From NCBI GenBank assembly GCA_963698395.1, contig CAVOQQ010000002.1, positions 372,001-436,000 of the forward strand: a DNA stretch of 64,000 nt, written 5' to 3'. A program made the translations under genes and the position numbers. Under the pieces are notes generated by a model that was given only the letters and a program-made list of their open reading frames with translations, searched no databases and was not told where the DNA came from. This stretch comes from JBBQUN01 sp963698395 (lineage in GTDB: Bacteria > Actinomycetota > Acidimicrobiia > Acidimicrobiales > SZUA-35). Of this stretch, positions 55,925 through 64,000 are shown in pieces (positions within the stretch are counted from its first letter, which is position 1; every line of letters begins with the position of its first letter).

Positions 55925-57349
55925 TCAGCGGGAGGGGTCGACCTCGCAGCCGATGACGTCCTCGAGCACGGCCATGGCGCCGAGCACCTCGGCGTCGGCC
56001 CGCTGGCGACCGATCACCTGGAGGCCGATGGGTAGCCCGTCGGAGTCGAGCCCGGCACAGACCGAGCCGGCGGGGTTCCGCGTCATGTTGATGCCGTAGG
56101 TGAACTGCACCCAGCCCTGGTCCTCGACGCCGTTGATGACACCGTCATGCCCGGTTCGAGGAACCCGGCCGCCCGTGGTGGGCGAGAGGATCAGCGGTGC
56201 CTGCTCGAAGGCGTCTTCCAGCAGGGCGTTGAGTCGATAGACGTCGTCGTGGGCGCGGGCGTGATCGACGCCGCTTGCCCGTGCTCCGAGCATGATCTGC
56301 GGCTTGATCGACTCGCTCAGCTGGTCGAACTCGGGTGTGTCGATCAGGTGGCCTTGGGCCTTGAACCGGGACACGGTCCAGAGCACGAGCCAGCTGTTCA
56401 CTGGATCGGCATCGAAGATGGTCTCGATCTCGATGACTTCGGTGCCGGCCGCTTCGAGTGCCCGCACGGCGTTGGTGCAAGCAGCGAGGACCTCGTCGTC
56501 GACGTTGGCGAAACCGAAGGTCGGTGACCACACCACCCGCTCGGGGGCTTCGGCGGTGGCGACCGCGGCCGCCCACGATTGGCCGGGGTGGGGCAGCGAC
56601 AGTGGATCGCGGGGGTCGGGCCCGACCACCACGTCGAGCGCGTAGGCGGAGTCGGCGGCTCGCAACGCCATCGGCCCGTTGGCGCTGAGGAGTCCGGAGC
56701 CGGGCATGGCACTGCCGGGAATCGGGATACGGCCGGTGGTGGGCTTCAATCCGGAGAAACCGCAGAGGGCCGCCGGGATGCGGATCGAGCCGCCGCCGTC
56801 GGAACCCGTCGCCAGCGGCACCATGCCCGACGCAAGAGCGGCTGCGCTACCGCCCGACGATCCGCCGGGGGAATGATCGAGCGACCAGGGATTGAGCGTG
56901 GCGCCGAAGGGCACGTTGTCGGTGGCTCCCTTGTGGCCGTACTCGGGCGTGTTGGTCTTGCCGATGATGACGGCGCCGGCGGCACGGTAGCGGGCCACGT
57001 GAACCGAGTCGGCGGCTGCCGGTGCATCGTTCACGTGGAGCGCCGATCCGAAGCTGGTGACGAAACCCTCGACGGCCTCGAGGTCCTTGACCCCCATGGG
57101 CACACCGGCCAGCGGGCCGACGTCTTCGCCGTTGGCGATCCGCTGATCGATGGCATCGGCCTGGGCGAGCGCAGCGTCGGCGTCCCAGGCGACGAAGGCG
57201 TTGATGGTGGGGTTCAGCTCGCCGATGCGGGCGAGCGCCAGTTCGGTGACTTCACGGGCCGACTGCTGCCTGTTGCGGACACGCTCGGCGATCCCGGTGA
57301 CCGTCTCGCCTCGAAAGCCTGCCGATGATTGACCTGATCCTTGAGTCAT
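55925..57349 (-). CDS. Amidase (amidase-signature family)
   Basis: A 474-residue amidase. The Ser-cisSer-Lys triad is visible: Lys88 in MGVKDLEAVEG, Ser164/165 in SPGGSSGGSAAALA and the nucleophile Ser188 in GSDGGGSIRIPAA. The following FSGLKPTTGRIP is standard. It could act on small amides, and is not GatA judging by context (no gatB/C). The ATG at 57349 has a leaderless -10 six bases away. Confidence 0.93.
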   Translation of the reverse strand: MTQGSGQSSAGFRGETVTGIAERVRNRQQSAREVTELALARIGELNPTINAFVAWDADAALAQADAIDQRIANGEDVGPLAGVPMGVKDLEAVEGFVTSFGSALHVNDAPAAADSVHVARYRAAGAVIIGKTNTPEYGHKGATDNVPFGATLNPWSLDHSPGGSSGGSAAALASGMVPLATGSDGGGSIRIPAALCGFSGLKPTTGRIPIPGSAMPGSGLLSANGPMALRAADSAYALDVVVGPDPRDPLSLPHPGQSWAAAVATAEAPERVVWSPTFGFANVDDEVLAACTNAVRALEAAGTEVIEIETIFDADPVNSWLVLWTVSRFKAQGHLIDTPEFDQLSESIKPQIMLGARASGVDHARAHDDVYRLNALLEDAFEQAPLILSPTTGGRVPRTGHDGVINGVEDQGWVQFTYGINMTRNPAGSVCAGLDSDGLPIGLQVIGRQRADAEVLGAMAVLEDVIGCEVDPSR

Positions 57350-57355
57350 GCCAGG

Positions 57356-57361
57356 AACCTA
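57356..57361 (-). promoter_or_regulatory. -10-like TAGGTT (minus strand) for the amidase gene
   Basis: It ends 6 nt before the ATG at 57349, with no Shine-Dalgarno. Confidence 0.5.
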
Positions 57362-57458
57362 GTGCTTCGAGATGTGTTCGTCCCGCGCGGTGGCTCGAGC
57401 AACGTTTCGGCAGTTCAACGCTCGAATCGGCCTTCTTGGGTCTCCGCTTCGAGCTGAC

Positions 57459-58400
57459 TCAGGCGAGACAGCGCAGGGGTTGGCCGCCGTTGTAGGTGAC
57501 CATGTCGCCGATGGCGGCGACGATGTCCATCGGTGATCCGGGTTCGTTGCCATCGAGCTCGTGCATCGCCCGATGGAGGTTGCCGACGATGCGCTCGGCG
57601 TCGAGCAGATCGCTGAACTCGCCGAGGTCGACGCTGCGGCCCGCCTCGAGCGGGGTGACACCGCTTGCCTTTGCATCGGCCGCGGTCGCCAACACGAACT
57701 CGTAGTAGCGCACGTGTTGGTCGAGCGCGCCGAGGTCGCAGATCGGCCCGTGGCCGGGAACGATGACGTCGGCGTCGAACTGCCGCAACCGCTCGACGGC
57801 TCGGAGCGAGCCGGTGACCGAACCCATCAGCATGAACGGCGTGCCGCCGTTGAAGACGAGGTCGCCGGTGTAGAGGACCTTCTGGTCGGGGAGGTAGGCC
57901 ACGATGTCGTTGGTCGTATGGGCCGGCGTGCCGATGTAGTGCAGTTCGGAGCGCACCTCGCCGGTCCAGACGGTGAGGTGTTCGTCGAAGGTGACGAACG
58001 GGGGCGCGATCTCGATCTCGCCCCACTCGGGACCATCCCAGATGTTGCCGAAGTTCGGCTTGCCCGAGGCGATGACGAGATCACGGCAACGCACATGGCC
58101 GATGATCGTTGCCGGGTAGGTGAGGTAGTTGCCGTGGGTGTGATCGCCGTGGTGGTGGGTGTTGATGACCACCCGAATCGGCGCCTCGGTGACGCCGGCG
58201 ACCGTGTCGAGGAACGCCTTCGTTCGTCGCTCGGTGGAGCAGGTGTCGATGGCGGTGACACCGTCGTCGGCGACGATGAACCCGGTGTTGTTGATCCACC
58301 AGGTGCCGTCGGGCTGGATGTAGGCGTAGATGTTCTGCGCCACCTCCACCAGCTTGGGTGGATCGAGTGGCCCTTCGTCGTGCCCGTGGTGTGTGCTCAT
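57459..58400 (-). CDS. Metallo-beta-lactamase-fold hydrolase
   Basis: A 313-residue MBL enzyme with the zinc motif intact: NTHHHGDHTHG (His82, His84, Asp86, His87), then PAHTTNDIVAYLPD, GDLVFNGG and VPGHGPICD as later ligands. It would hydrolyse a thioester, lactone or other ester, substrate unknown. It has the same fold as the 47.3-kb protein but retains the metal site, which makes that loss more meaningful. It starts at ATG 58400. Confidence 0.9.
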   Translation of the reverse strand: MSTHHGHDEGPLDPPKLVEVAQNIYAYIQPDGTWWINNTGFIVADDGVTAIDTCSTERRTKAFLDTVAGVTEAPIRVVINTHHHGDHTHGNYLTYPATIIGHVRCRDLVIASGKPNFGNIWDGPEWGEIEIAPPFVTFDEHLTVWTGEVRSELHYIGTPAHTTNDIVAYLPDQKVLYTGDLVFNGGTPFMLMGSVTGSLRAVERLRQFDADVIVPGHGPICDLGALDQHVRYYEFVLATAADAKASGVTPLEAGRSVDLGEFSDLLDAERIVGNLHRAMHELDGNEPGSPMDIVAAIGDMVTYNGGQPLRCLA

Positions 58401-58469
58401 GTCGGTCCCCAGTGCCGGTGCGGTGTGGTGGCGAACGGATTGCCGGCGTGCGCTCGGCAGCCGCCGAAC

Positions 58470-59354
58470 TCAGGCGTTGGCGTGTGTCTGCGCCCGCTGC
58501 GTGTTGAACAGGATGGCATCGGCGATCTCGCTGTGGCGAGTTCGTGGCACGTCATGACCCATGTCGGGGAACATCAGCAACCGTGAACCGGGAACGGCAT
58601 TGGCGGTGGCGATACCGCCCGATGGCAGCACGAGCTTGTCTTCGAGACCGTGGATCACGAGCGTGGGAGCCGCCACCTTGGTGAGACCTTCGGTGCGATC
58701 GGGACTGGCGGCAATGGCGGCGGTCTGGCGTTCGACGCCGGCGGGACGATAGCTGCGCTCGACGCCGCGCTTGGCCCCTTCGAGGTGTTCGGCCCGGTCC
58801 CAGGACGAGCCGGCCCAGAGCGAGTACATCTCGGTTCCGTCCTCGGCGGCGGTTTCCTTGGTCGACGGCTTCATGCGGGCCAGCTTGAGCAGCACCCGCT
58901 TGTTGATCCCGCCGTTCTTGCGATCGCCGGTGTTGGACATCACCGAGGTCAGTGACACGACCTTGTGAGCGTGATGGATGGCGAGCGATTGCGCGATCAT
59001 GCCGCCCATCGACATGCCGACGACGTGCGCTCGATCGATGTCGAGTGCGTCGAGCAGGCCGGCGGCATCGGTTGCCATGTCGTCGACCGTGTAGCCGGCG
59101 GCAACCGGCTTGCGTCGCACCATGGCGGCGATCGTTGCCCGTCGGCTCGGCGGCTCCCAGTCGAACTCGGTGCTGAGTCCCGCATCCCGATTGTCATGAC
59201 GGATGACGCGGAAGCCACGGTCGACGAACTGGTCGACGAAGTCGTCGGTCCAATCGATCAGCTGTCCGGCAAGGCCCATGACGAGCAAGAGCGGTTCGCC
59301 TTCGCCCTTCTCCTCGTATTCGATGGTGATTCCGTTGGCTTCGACCTGTGGCAT
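58470..59354 (-). CDS. Alpha/beta hydrolase
   Basis: A 294-residue hydrolase. The nucleophile is Ser115 in VVGMSMGGMIAQSLA, the oxyanion/Gly segment is LLVMGLAGQLIDW, the Asp is in HGLEDKLV and the His is in DMGHDVPR. HDNRDAGLS is the strand typical for this esterase/haloperoxidase-like family. It is cytoplasmic, substrate unknown. It has a leaderless -10 on the minus strand. Confidence 0.9.
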   Translation of the reverse strand: MPQVEANGITIEYEEKGEGEPLLLVMGLAGQLIDWTDDFVDQFVDRGFRVIRHDNRDAGLSTEFDWEPPSRRATIAAMVRRKPVAAGYTVDDMATDAAGLLDALDIDRAHVVGMSMGGMIAQSLAIHHAHKVVSLTSVMSNTGDRKNGGINKRVLLKLARMKPSTKETAAEDGTEMYSLWAGSSWDRAEHLEGAKRGVERSYRPAGVERQTAAIAASPDRTEGLTKVAAPTLVIHGLEDKLVLPSGGIATANAVPGSRLLMFPDMGHDVPRTRHSEIADAILFNTQRAQTHANA

Positions 59355-59360
59355 CTGGTG

Positions 59361-59366
59361 ATGGTA
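59361..59366 (-). promoter_or_regulatory. -10-like TACCAT (minus strand) for the hydrolase gene
   Basis: It ends 6 nt before the ATG at 59354, with no Shine-Dalgarno. Confidence 0.5.
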
Positions 59367-59433
59367 GCCCGGCCCGATTCCCAGACCTGGCCGCCGGAGA
59401 TGCAGCCGAGCTCTCGCTCTCCGGAGCGCCTCG

Positions 59434-60798
59434 TCACGAGCGAAGCGCTGCGCTGCGTGCCTGTTCGATGTTGGCCGTGGTCAGCCGAGAGGCGGCGAAC
59501 GCCAAGATGACGAGGTTGCCGGCCGAGGCGATGAACCAGGGCAGTCGCAGCGCCAGTTCGCGAGATCCGTAGCGATCGGCGACCGAGACGATCAACCCGC
59601 CGAGCAGAGCGCCGATCGGCATCATCCCCCAGGCGAAGAAGCGGTACACGCTGTTGACCCGACCGAGCAGGTGATCGGGGATGATCGTCTGGCGAAGGCT
59701 CACCGTGATCACGTTCCACAGCACAGCGAGCATCATGAAGACGGCGAACATCAACCAGGCCAAGCCCCACCAGCTGGTCAGCCCGATCACGGCGTTCGTG
59801 ACCGCCCCGCCGAGCAACGTCAGCCACAGCGATGGGCCGGGGCCGATCCGTTGGGAGATGCCACTCGCCGCCCAGCCACCGATGACCCCACCGATGGCGC
59901 CTCCGGTCTCGAGGAGCGCGAACTCGGTCGCCGAGGTGTCGAGCACCTCCTGGGCGTACAACACCAGCAGCGCACCCGACAGCGTTCCCAGCCCGTTGAT
60001 CAGGCCGAGAATGATCGCCATCGGCCGGAGGAGCTCGTGATGCCAGAGCCAGCGAAAACCCTCGGCGAGTTCGGTGGTCCACCGCGTCGACGCCTCGGCC
60101 ACCGGTTTGGCCTTCGTCGACACCGAGATCGAAGCGATGATGACGGCGGAAAGAGCGAACGTGGCGGCGTCGACGAAGAACGGCAGGGAGAAGGCGACGA
60201 CGATCAGCAGTGCCCCGAACGGTGGGCCGGCGAACGTGTTCGCGACCATCTCCACGCTCCATATCCGACCGTTCGCCTTCTCGAGGTTCGGTGCGTCGAC
60301 GACGGATGGCATGAAGGTCTGCCCGGCGTTGTCGTAGAGCACCTCGGCAACGCCAAGCGAGAGCGTTGCGAGAAGGAGGACCAGATAGAGGACATGGTCG
60401 GTGCCGACCGAGGCGGCGTCGGCGACGGCGTCGGGACCGGGCAGGTCGCTCTGTCGGGCGAGGACCATGAGGGCCACGACGAGCGTGAGCAGCGCCCGTG
60501 CGCCGTTGGCCCCGACCATCAACCGGCGACGATCGGTGCGATCGGTGATCACGCCGGCAGGAAGACTGAAGATCAACCACGGCAGTCGCTGGACGACGGC
60601 GACGAGCGAGATCAGGACGGGGTTGCGCGTGATCGCCGAGGCGAGCCACGGATACGCGACGAGGCCGATGCCGTCGCCGAGGTTCGAGATGCCCGACGCA
60701 GTCAGGAGCTTGTAGTAGCCGATGCCCAGCCTGCTCGGCGAAGGAGGCGGCTCGACCGTCTGCGGGTCGTCGAGGGTCTCGTCTTCTGCGGCCGTCAT
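59434..60798 (-). CDS. MFS transporter
   Basis: A 454-residue permease with about twelve spans and the MFS_3-type plan (enterobactin-exporter/TetV-like): ASGISNLGDGIGLVAYPWLA near the N-terminus and the loop motif AGVITDRTDRRRLMVGAN. It is probably a drug or metabolite exporter using the proton gradient. It overlaps the upstream ArsR-family gene by 4 nt (ATGA) and so is co-expressed with its likely regulator. Confidence 0.9.
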   Translation of the reverse strand: MTAAEDETLDDPQTVEPPPSPSRLGIGYYKLLTASGISNLGDGIGLVAYPWLASAITRNPVLISLVAVVQRLPWLIFSLPAGVITDRTDRRRLMVGANGARALLTLVVALMVLARQSDLPGPDAVADAASVGTDHVLYLVLLLATLSLGVAEVLYDNAGQTFMPSVVDAPNLEKANGRIWSVEMVANTFAGPPFGALLIVVAFSLPFFVDAATFALSAVIIASISVSTKAKPVAEASTRWTTELAEGFRWLWHHELLRPMAIILGLINGLGTLSGALLVLYAQEVLDTSATEFALLETGGAIGGVIGGWAASGISQRIGPGPSLWLTLLGGAVTNAVIGLTSWWGLAWLMFAVFMMLAVLWNVITVSLRQTIIPDHLLGRVNSVYRFFAWGMMPIGALLGGLIVSVADRYGSRELALRLPWFIASAGNLVILAFAASRLTTANIEQARSAALRS

Positions 60799-61373
60799 GT
60801 GCGCTCGTCTTCTTCCACCGAGGCGGGAAGCACGGGTTGGTTCGTCGGATACACCGCAGCGACGAACCCGTAGACGGCCTCGCCGGAGCGAGGGAGACGG
60901 GTGAAGTCCTCGGCGAGCTCGACCACTCGTTCGAAGAACGCGTCGGCCTGTTCGGCCGGGATGCGAACGTGGCGGAGCGTGGAGAGGACCTCGGCCTCGG
61001 TCGGTACCTCCGCAATGGCGTCGTGCAGCATGCTCTGGCGCTCGGAGAAGTCGGGCGTGACCCCTTTGCCGATGACGATCGTGCGTCCGGTTCGGCCGTA
61101 GAAACGCTCATCGATCGCCCGCACCCGACGGGTCCGGACCACCGTCAACAGTCCGGCCTGCAAGAGAACGTCGACGTGGTGGGCCACGCTGCTCTTGGGT
61201 CGGCCCAGGGCCTCGGCCAACTCGCCGACCGTCGCCGCCCGATCGAGTACGAGATCGAGGATCTGCGAGCGCAGCGGATCGGCCACGGCCTTCAACTGGG
61301 CCGGTGAATCGGCGTGCACGGTCGGCGCGAGGTCGTAGTCGGGGACCGGGGTTGCTGCGTCATCGATCGGCAT
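60795..61373 (-). CDS. ArsR-type HTH regulator of the MFS transporter
   Basis: A 192-residue regulator. The winged HTH is at the N-terminus: ADPLRSQILDLVLDRAATVG, then ELAEALGRPKSSVAHHVDVL and LLTVVRTRRVRAIDERFYGR. The C-terminal domain is unknown and lacks the Cys motif of metal sensors, so it may sense an organic ligand. ATG 61373 is preferred over 61409 because a dyad and the -10-like GATCAT lie just upstream. It is translationally coupled to the MFS gene. Confidence 0.88.
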   Translation of the reverse strand: MPIDDAATPVPDYDLAPTVHADSPAQLKAVADPLRSQILDLVLDRAATVGELAEALGRPKSSVAHHVDVLLQAGLLTVVRTRRVRAIDERFYGRTGRTIVIGKGVTPDFSERQSMLHDAIAEVPTEAEVLSTLRHVRIPAEQADAFFERVVELAEDFTRLPRSGEAVYGFVAAVYPTNQPVLPASVEEDERT

Positions 61374-61382
61374 TCGTCGAAT

Positions 61383-61400
61383 GATCGAATATTCTCGATC
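61383..61400. promoter_or_regulatory. Operator-like dyad upstream of the ArsR-MFS operon
   Basis: GATCGA and TCGATC form a perfect 6-bp inverted repeat around ATATTC, 10-27 nt before the start at 61373. It overlaps the probable -10 (GATCAT on the minus strand, 61381-61386), as expected for autorepression. Confidence 0.55.
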
Positions 61401-61514
61401 GTTCGTCAAGGGGAGCCGCTTGCTCGGTGGTCATCAGGCGGCGCCTGCACACCTTCGACAGACGATGTCGTGGTCCGCTGGTCTCACGACGGCCAACGGT
61501 GGAAGACTCCTCCC

Positions 61515-63236
61515 ATGCATGATCTCGTCATCACCAATGGGACCGTGGTGGACGGCTCCGGCGCTCAGCGCTTTGTTGCCGACATCGCGATCGACGCCGA
61601 CACCATCACCGCCGTCGGGACCGACCTCGGCCCCGCCCGCCGAACCATCGACGCCACGGGCATGATCGTCACCCCTGGCTGGGTCGACATCCACACCCAC
61701 TACGACGGCCAGCTCACCTGGGATCCCGACCTTGCGCCTTCGTCGATCAACGGCGTCACCTCGCTCGTGGTCGGAAACTGTGGTGTGGGGTTCGCCCCTG
61801 CCCACCCCACGAACCGGCAGTACCTGATCGAACTGCTCGAAGGGGTCGAAGACATTCCGGGTGCCGCGCTTGCCGAGGGTCTGCAGTGGGAGTGGGAGAG
61901 CTTCCCCGAATTCCTCGACGCACTCGAGCGCCGTGCCTGGCCGATCGACATCGGCACCCAGGTCCCGCATGCGGCGCTTCGCTACTACGTGATGGGTGAC
62001 GACGGCGCCGACCTCGACATCCCGGCCAACGCCGACCAGATCGCCACGATGGCCATGCTGTGCGAGGAAGCGATCGCCGCCGGGGCCATGGGGTTCACCA
62101 CCTCCCGGACCATCGCCCACCGAACCAGCACCGGACGCCGAATCGGCACGCTCAAGGCCTCGACCGACGAGGTGCTCGGCATCGCTGCCTCGTTGTCCAA
62201 GCTCGACCGGGGCGTGATCCAGTTGATCTCCGACGCCTACCAGTCCGAAGACGACGCACTCGTCGAAGCCGAGATCGAACTGTTGCGTCGCCTGGCCACC
62301 GAGACCGGTCGCCCCATCAGCTTCACCGTTCAGCAGAACGACGACACGCCGAATCGATTCCGGGAACTCCTGGCTGCCATCGGCGAGTGGAACGAGGCAG
62401 GAGCGAAGGCCAAGGCGCAGGTGGCGATCCGTCCCATCGGCGTGTTGATCGGACTTGATGCATCGGCCAACCCGCTGAACTTCAGCAACACCTACGTGGC
62501 CATGGCCGACCTCTCGCGAGACGAACGATTGGCCGAGCTGCACAAGCCCGAGGTGCGAGCACAGATCCTTGCCGAACACGAGGCAGCCCAGCCGAGGCTC
62601 TTCGCGAAGATCATCCACTCCGCCTACGACCGCATGTACCCGCTGGCCGATGTGCCCGACTACGAGCCGACCCCCGAGCATTCGGTCGCCGGCCTCGCCG
62701 ACGCCCAGGGCCGCCCGGCCAACGAGGTGATGTACGACCTCTTGCTCGACAACGACGGCGAGCGGCTGCTCTACATCCCGCTCATGAACTACGCCAACGG
62801 CGACCTCGACGACGTCCGAGAGATGATGACGGCATCGAACTCGATCTTCGGTCTCTCCGACGCCGGGGCTCACTGCAACGCCATCTCCGATGGTTCCATG
62901 CCGACCACGGCGCTGACCCACTGGACTCGAGACCGCTCCCGGGGAGAGCTGATCCCGCTCGAAGACATCGTCCATCGCCAGACCCAGGCCACCGCGCAAC
63001 ACGTCGGCTGGAACGATCGTGGCGTCATCGCCCCGGGCATGTTGGCCGACCTCAACGTCATCGATCACGCCAATCTGCGGTTGATGGCACCTCACCTCGT
63101 TGCCGACCTTCCCGCCGGCGGCACCCGATTGATGCAGCGAGTCGAGGGCTACAAGGCCACGATCAAGCGAGGTGTGGTCACGGTGCTCGACGACGAACTG
63201 ACCGGTGAGCGACCTGGTCGTCTCCAACGTTCCTGA
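61515..63236 (+). CDS. N-acyl-D-amino-acid deacylase-like amidohydrolase
   Basis: A 573-residue amidohydrolase. It opens MHDLVITNGTVVDGSGA, the usual beta-sandwich start, then the metal motif GWVDIHTHYDGQLTWD (His60, His62). GNCGVGFAP supplies the Cys of the D-aminoacylase family, and later ligands lie in SDAGAHCNAISDG. It would release D-amino acids from N-acyl forms, or act on a related amide. ATG 61515 is chosen; the frame is open upstream over the ArsR promoter. No partner genes are nearby. Confidence 0.88.
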   Translation: MHDLVITNGTVVDGSGAQRFVADIAIDADTITAVGTDLGPARRTIDATGMIVTPGWVDIHTHYDGQLTWDPDLAPSSINGVTSLVVGNCGVGFAPAHPTNRQYLIELLEGVEDIPGAALAEGLQWEWESFPEFLDALERRAWPIDIGTQVPHAALRYYVMGDDGADLDIPANADQIATMAMLCEEAIAAGAMGFTTSRTIAHRTSTGRRIGTLKASTDEVLGIAASLSKLDRGVIQLISDAYQSEDDALVEAEIELLRRLATETGRPISFTVQQNDDTPNRFRELLAAIGEWNEAGAKAKAQVAIRPIGVLIGLDASANPLNFSNTYVAMADLSRDERLAELHKPEVRAQILAEHEAAQPRLFAKIIHSAYDRMYPLADVPDYEPTPEHSVAGLADAQGRPANEVMYDLLLDNDGERLLYIPLMNYANGDLDDVREMMTASNSIFGLSDAGAHCNAISDGSMPTTALTHWTRDRSRGELIPLEDIVHRQTQATAQHVGWNDRGVIAPGMLADLNVIDHANLRLMAPHLVADLPAGGTRLMQRVEGYKATIKRGVVTVLDDELTGERPGRLQRS

Positions 63237-63267
63237 GCGCGTATCGGTCGTGCCGGCGACGCCCCGA

Positions 63268-64000
63268 CTACCGGGCGGCGATGCACGTCTCGGTGCCGCT
63301 GTCGAGGATTCGACCCTCGACATCGACGAAGCGCCAGGAGTAGTCGTGATCTCGCAGGTCGAGATCGAGCACACCCCAGGCGTCGGTGATCCGCACCTGT
63401 GACAGGGGGCGGGGCGTCAGATTGGTGCGCCGAGGCACGCCACCGGTGCCGACGGTGATGTTGGTGATGCCGCTCTCGAGATCGACGGTGCCGTCGGGTC
63501 GCATGGGGGCGAATCGCTCGTAGTGGTGGGAATGACCGCTGAGCACGAGATCGGTGCCGGCGTCGAAGAGTTGCTCGTGTAGCGGCTCGACGAAGCGGGC
63601 GTTGTCGTAGGGCGCATACGACGTGAACCGTGGGTGATGCATGAAGGCGATGCGGCAGACACCCGCCGGGGCCTGCGCCAGTTGTTGGTCGAGCCATCGG
63701 CCCTGGGGACTCGCTGCGTCACAGCCGCCAACCTCGCTGCAATTGGAGTTGAGGCCCAGGATCTGCCAGTTGCCCACCTGCAGGGCGTAGTAGCCCTGAG
63801 ACGGATCGCCCGCTGCGTCGCCGAAATAGTCGAAGTACGGCACGGCACCAGGTGTGTCGTACTCGTGGTTGCCAGGTACGGGATCGAAGCGATCACGATG
63901 GCCGCCGAAGATCGGGTCGAAGCAGTTCTCGAACTCGACGGCGCTGCCGGACTCGTAGGCGAAGTCGCCGAGGCCGAGGATTCGACCGGGCAGTTGGCCG
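63268..64000 (-). CDS. Metallophosphoesterase, C-terminal part (runs off the window)
   Basis: About 244 residues are visible and the start lies beyond the window. Calcineurin-type motifs appear in order: LGLGDFAYES, VPGNHEYDTPG, AFMHHPRFTS and SGHSHHYERFAP, with a beta-rich C-terminal region after. GLNSNCSEVGGCDA suggests disulfides and export, as in the secreted purple-acid/alkaline-phosphatase-like group. It would hydrolyse phosphate esters outside the cell. Binuclear metal ligands seem complete in the visible part. Confidence 0.88.
   Translation of the reverse strand, partial: GQLPGRILGLGDFAYESGSAVEFENCFDPIFGGHRDRFDPVPGNHEYDTPGAVPYFDYFGDAAGDPSQGYYALQVGNWQILGLNSNCSEVGGCDAASPQGRWLDQQLAQAPAGVCRIAFMHHPRFTSYAPYDNARFVEPLHEQLFDAGTDLVLSGHSHHYERFAPMRPDGTVDLESGITNITVGTGGVPRRTNLTPRPLSQVRITDAWGVLDLDLRDHDYSWRFVDVEGRILDSGTETCIAAR

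Noticed and set aside
61434..63374. 646-codon minus-strand ORF over the deacylase gene
   Set aside because: Shadow of the amidohydrolase, no recognisable motif.

Overview
The window is high-GC, gene-dense DNA from an actinobacterium. The block miaA-dapF-hflX and the block lexA / LysM protein / nrdR follow the order known from mycobacteria and other Actinomycetota. The set of fatty-acid, cytochrome P450, CarD, DUF3039 and SCO6745-family genes also fits. Within the phylum, Acidimicrobiia (Ilumatobacter-like) is my best guess from the overall flavour (DUF4214 proteins, class II ribonucleotide reductase, a DsbB with CPHC thioredoxins). That placement is inference; no rRNA gene is present. I see no tRNA or rRNA genes, no insertion sequence, prophage or CRISPR array. 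This is mostly chromosomal core and metabolic DNA.

Layout. 1-4.9 kb: end of an unknown gene, a GNAT acetyltransferase, a LysR regulator divergent from inositol-3-phosphate synthase, an alpha/beta hydrolase and an APH-type kinase. 4.9-14.4 kb: tRNA modification (miaA) and the succinylase lysine/peptidoglycan pathway (dapF, a dapC-type aminotransferase, dapD, dapE), interleaved with hflX, a secreted DUF4214/sugar-dehydrogenase protein and a TetR gene beside a 24-bp tandem repeat array. 14.4-20.3 kb: the hrpB helicase and an SOS block (lexA, LysM cell-division-type protein, nrdR) with three LexA-box-like sites, then a lytic transglycosylase. 20.3-25.1 kb: a RibD-like reductase and a B12-dependent ribonucleotide reductase (nrdJ) behind a 1.15-kb non-coding leader. 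25.1-35.4 kb: acetyltransferases, an M19 dipeptidase, RidA, a DUF4349 lipoprotein, a P450 and secreted Thr/Pro-rich proteins. 35.6-42 kb: folate cyclo-ligase, enoyl-CoA hydratase, an esterase, TetR and a MacB/FtsX-type ABC exporter. 42.1-44.2 kb: a DsbB plus two DsbA-like proteins. 44.2-52.4 kb: galE, an RDD protein, carD, acyl-CoA dehydrogenase, lgt and small enzymes. 52.4-64 kb: amidohydrolase, FadB-type beta-oxidation enzyme, amidase, metallo-beta-lactamase-fold hydrolase, hydrolase, an ArsR-MFS pair, an N-acyl-D-amino-acid deacylase and the end of a metallophosphoesterase.

How the genes work together. The dap genes make meso-diaminopimelate for cell wall and lysine, while lgt, the lytic transglycosylase and the LysM protein act at the envelope. 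lexA, the LysM protein, nrdR and nrdJ tie DNA damage and dNTP supply together. Many catabolic genes (acyl-CoA dehydrogenase, FadB-type enzyme, enoyl-CoA hydratase, amidases, hydrolases) point to an organism that degrades lipids and amides.

Two window-wide signals stand out. First, at least 14 genes have a TANNNT hexamer ending 6-8 nt before the start codon and no Shine-Dalgarno sequence, which indicates widespread leaderless transcription. Second, six genes (nrdJ, an FtsX permease, a DUF4214 protein, an RDD protein, an acyl-CoA dehydrogenase and a small DNA-binding-like gene) are broken by single-base shifts. Because these hit housekeeping genes, sequence error is the simplest explanation, and the breaks should not be read as gene loss without checking.
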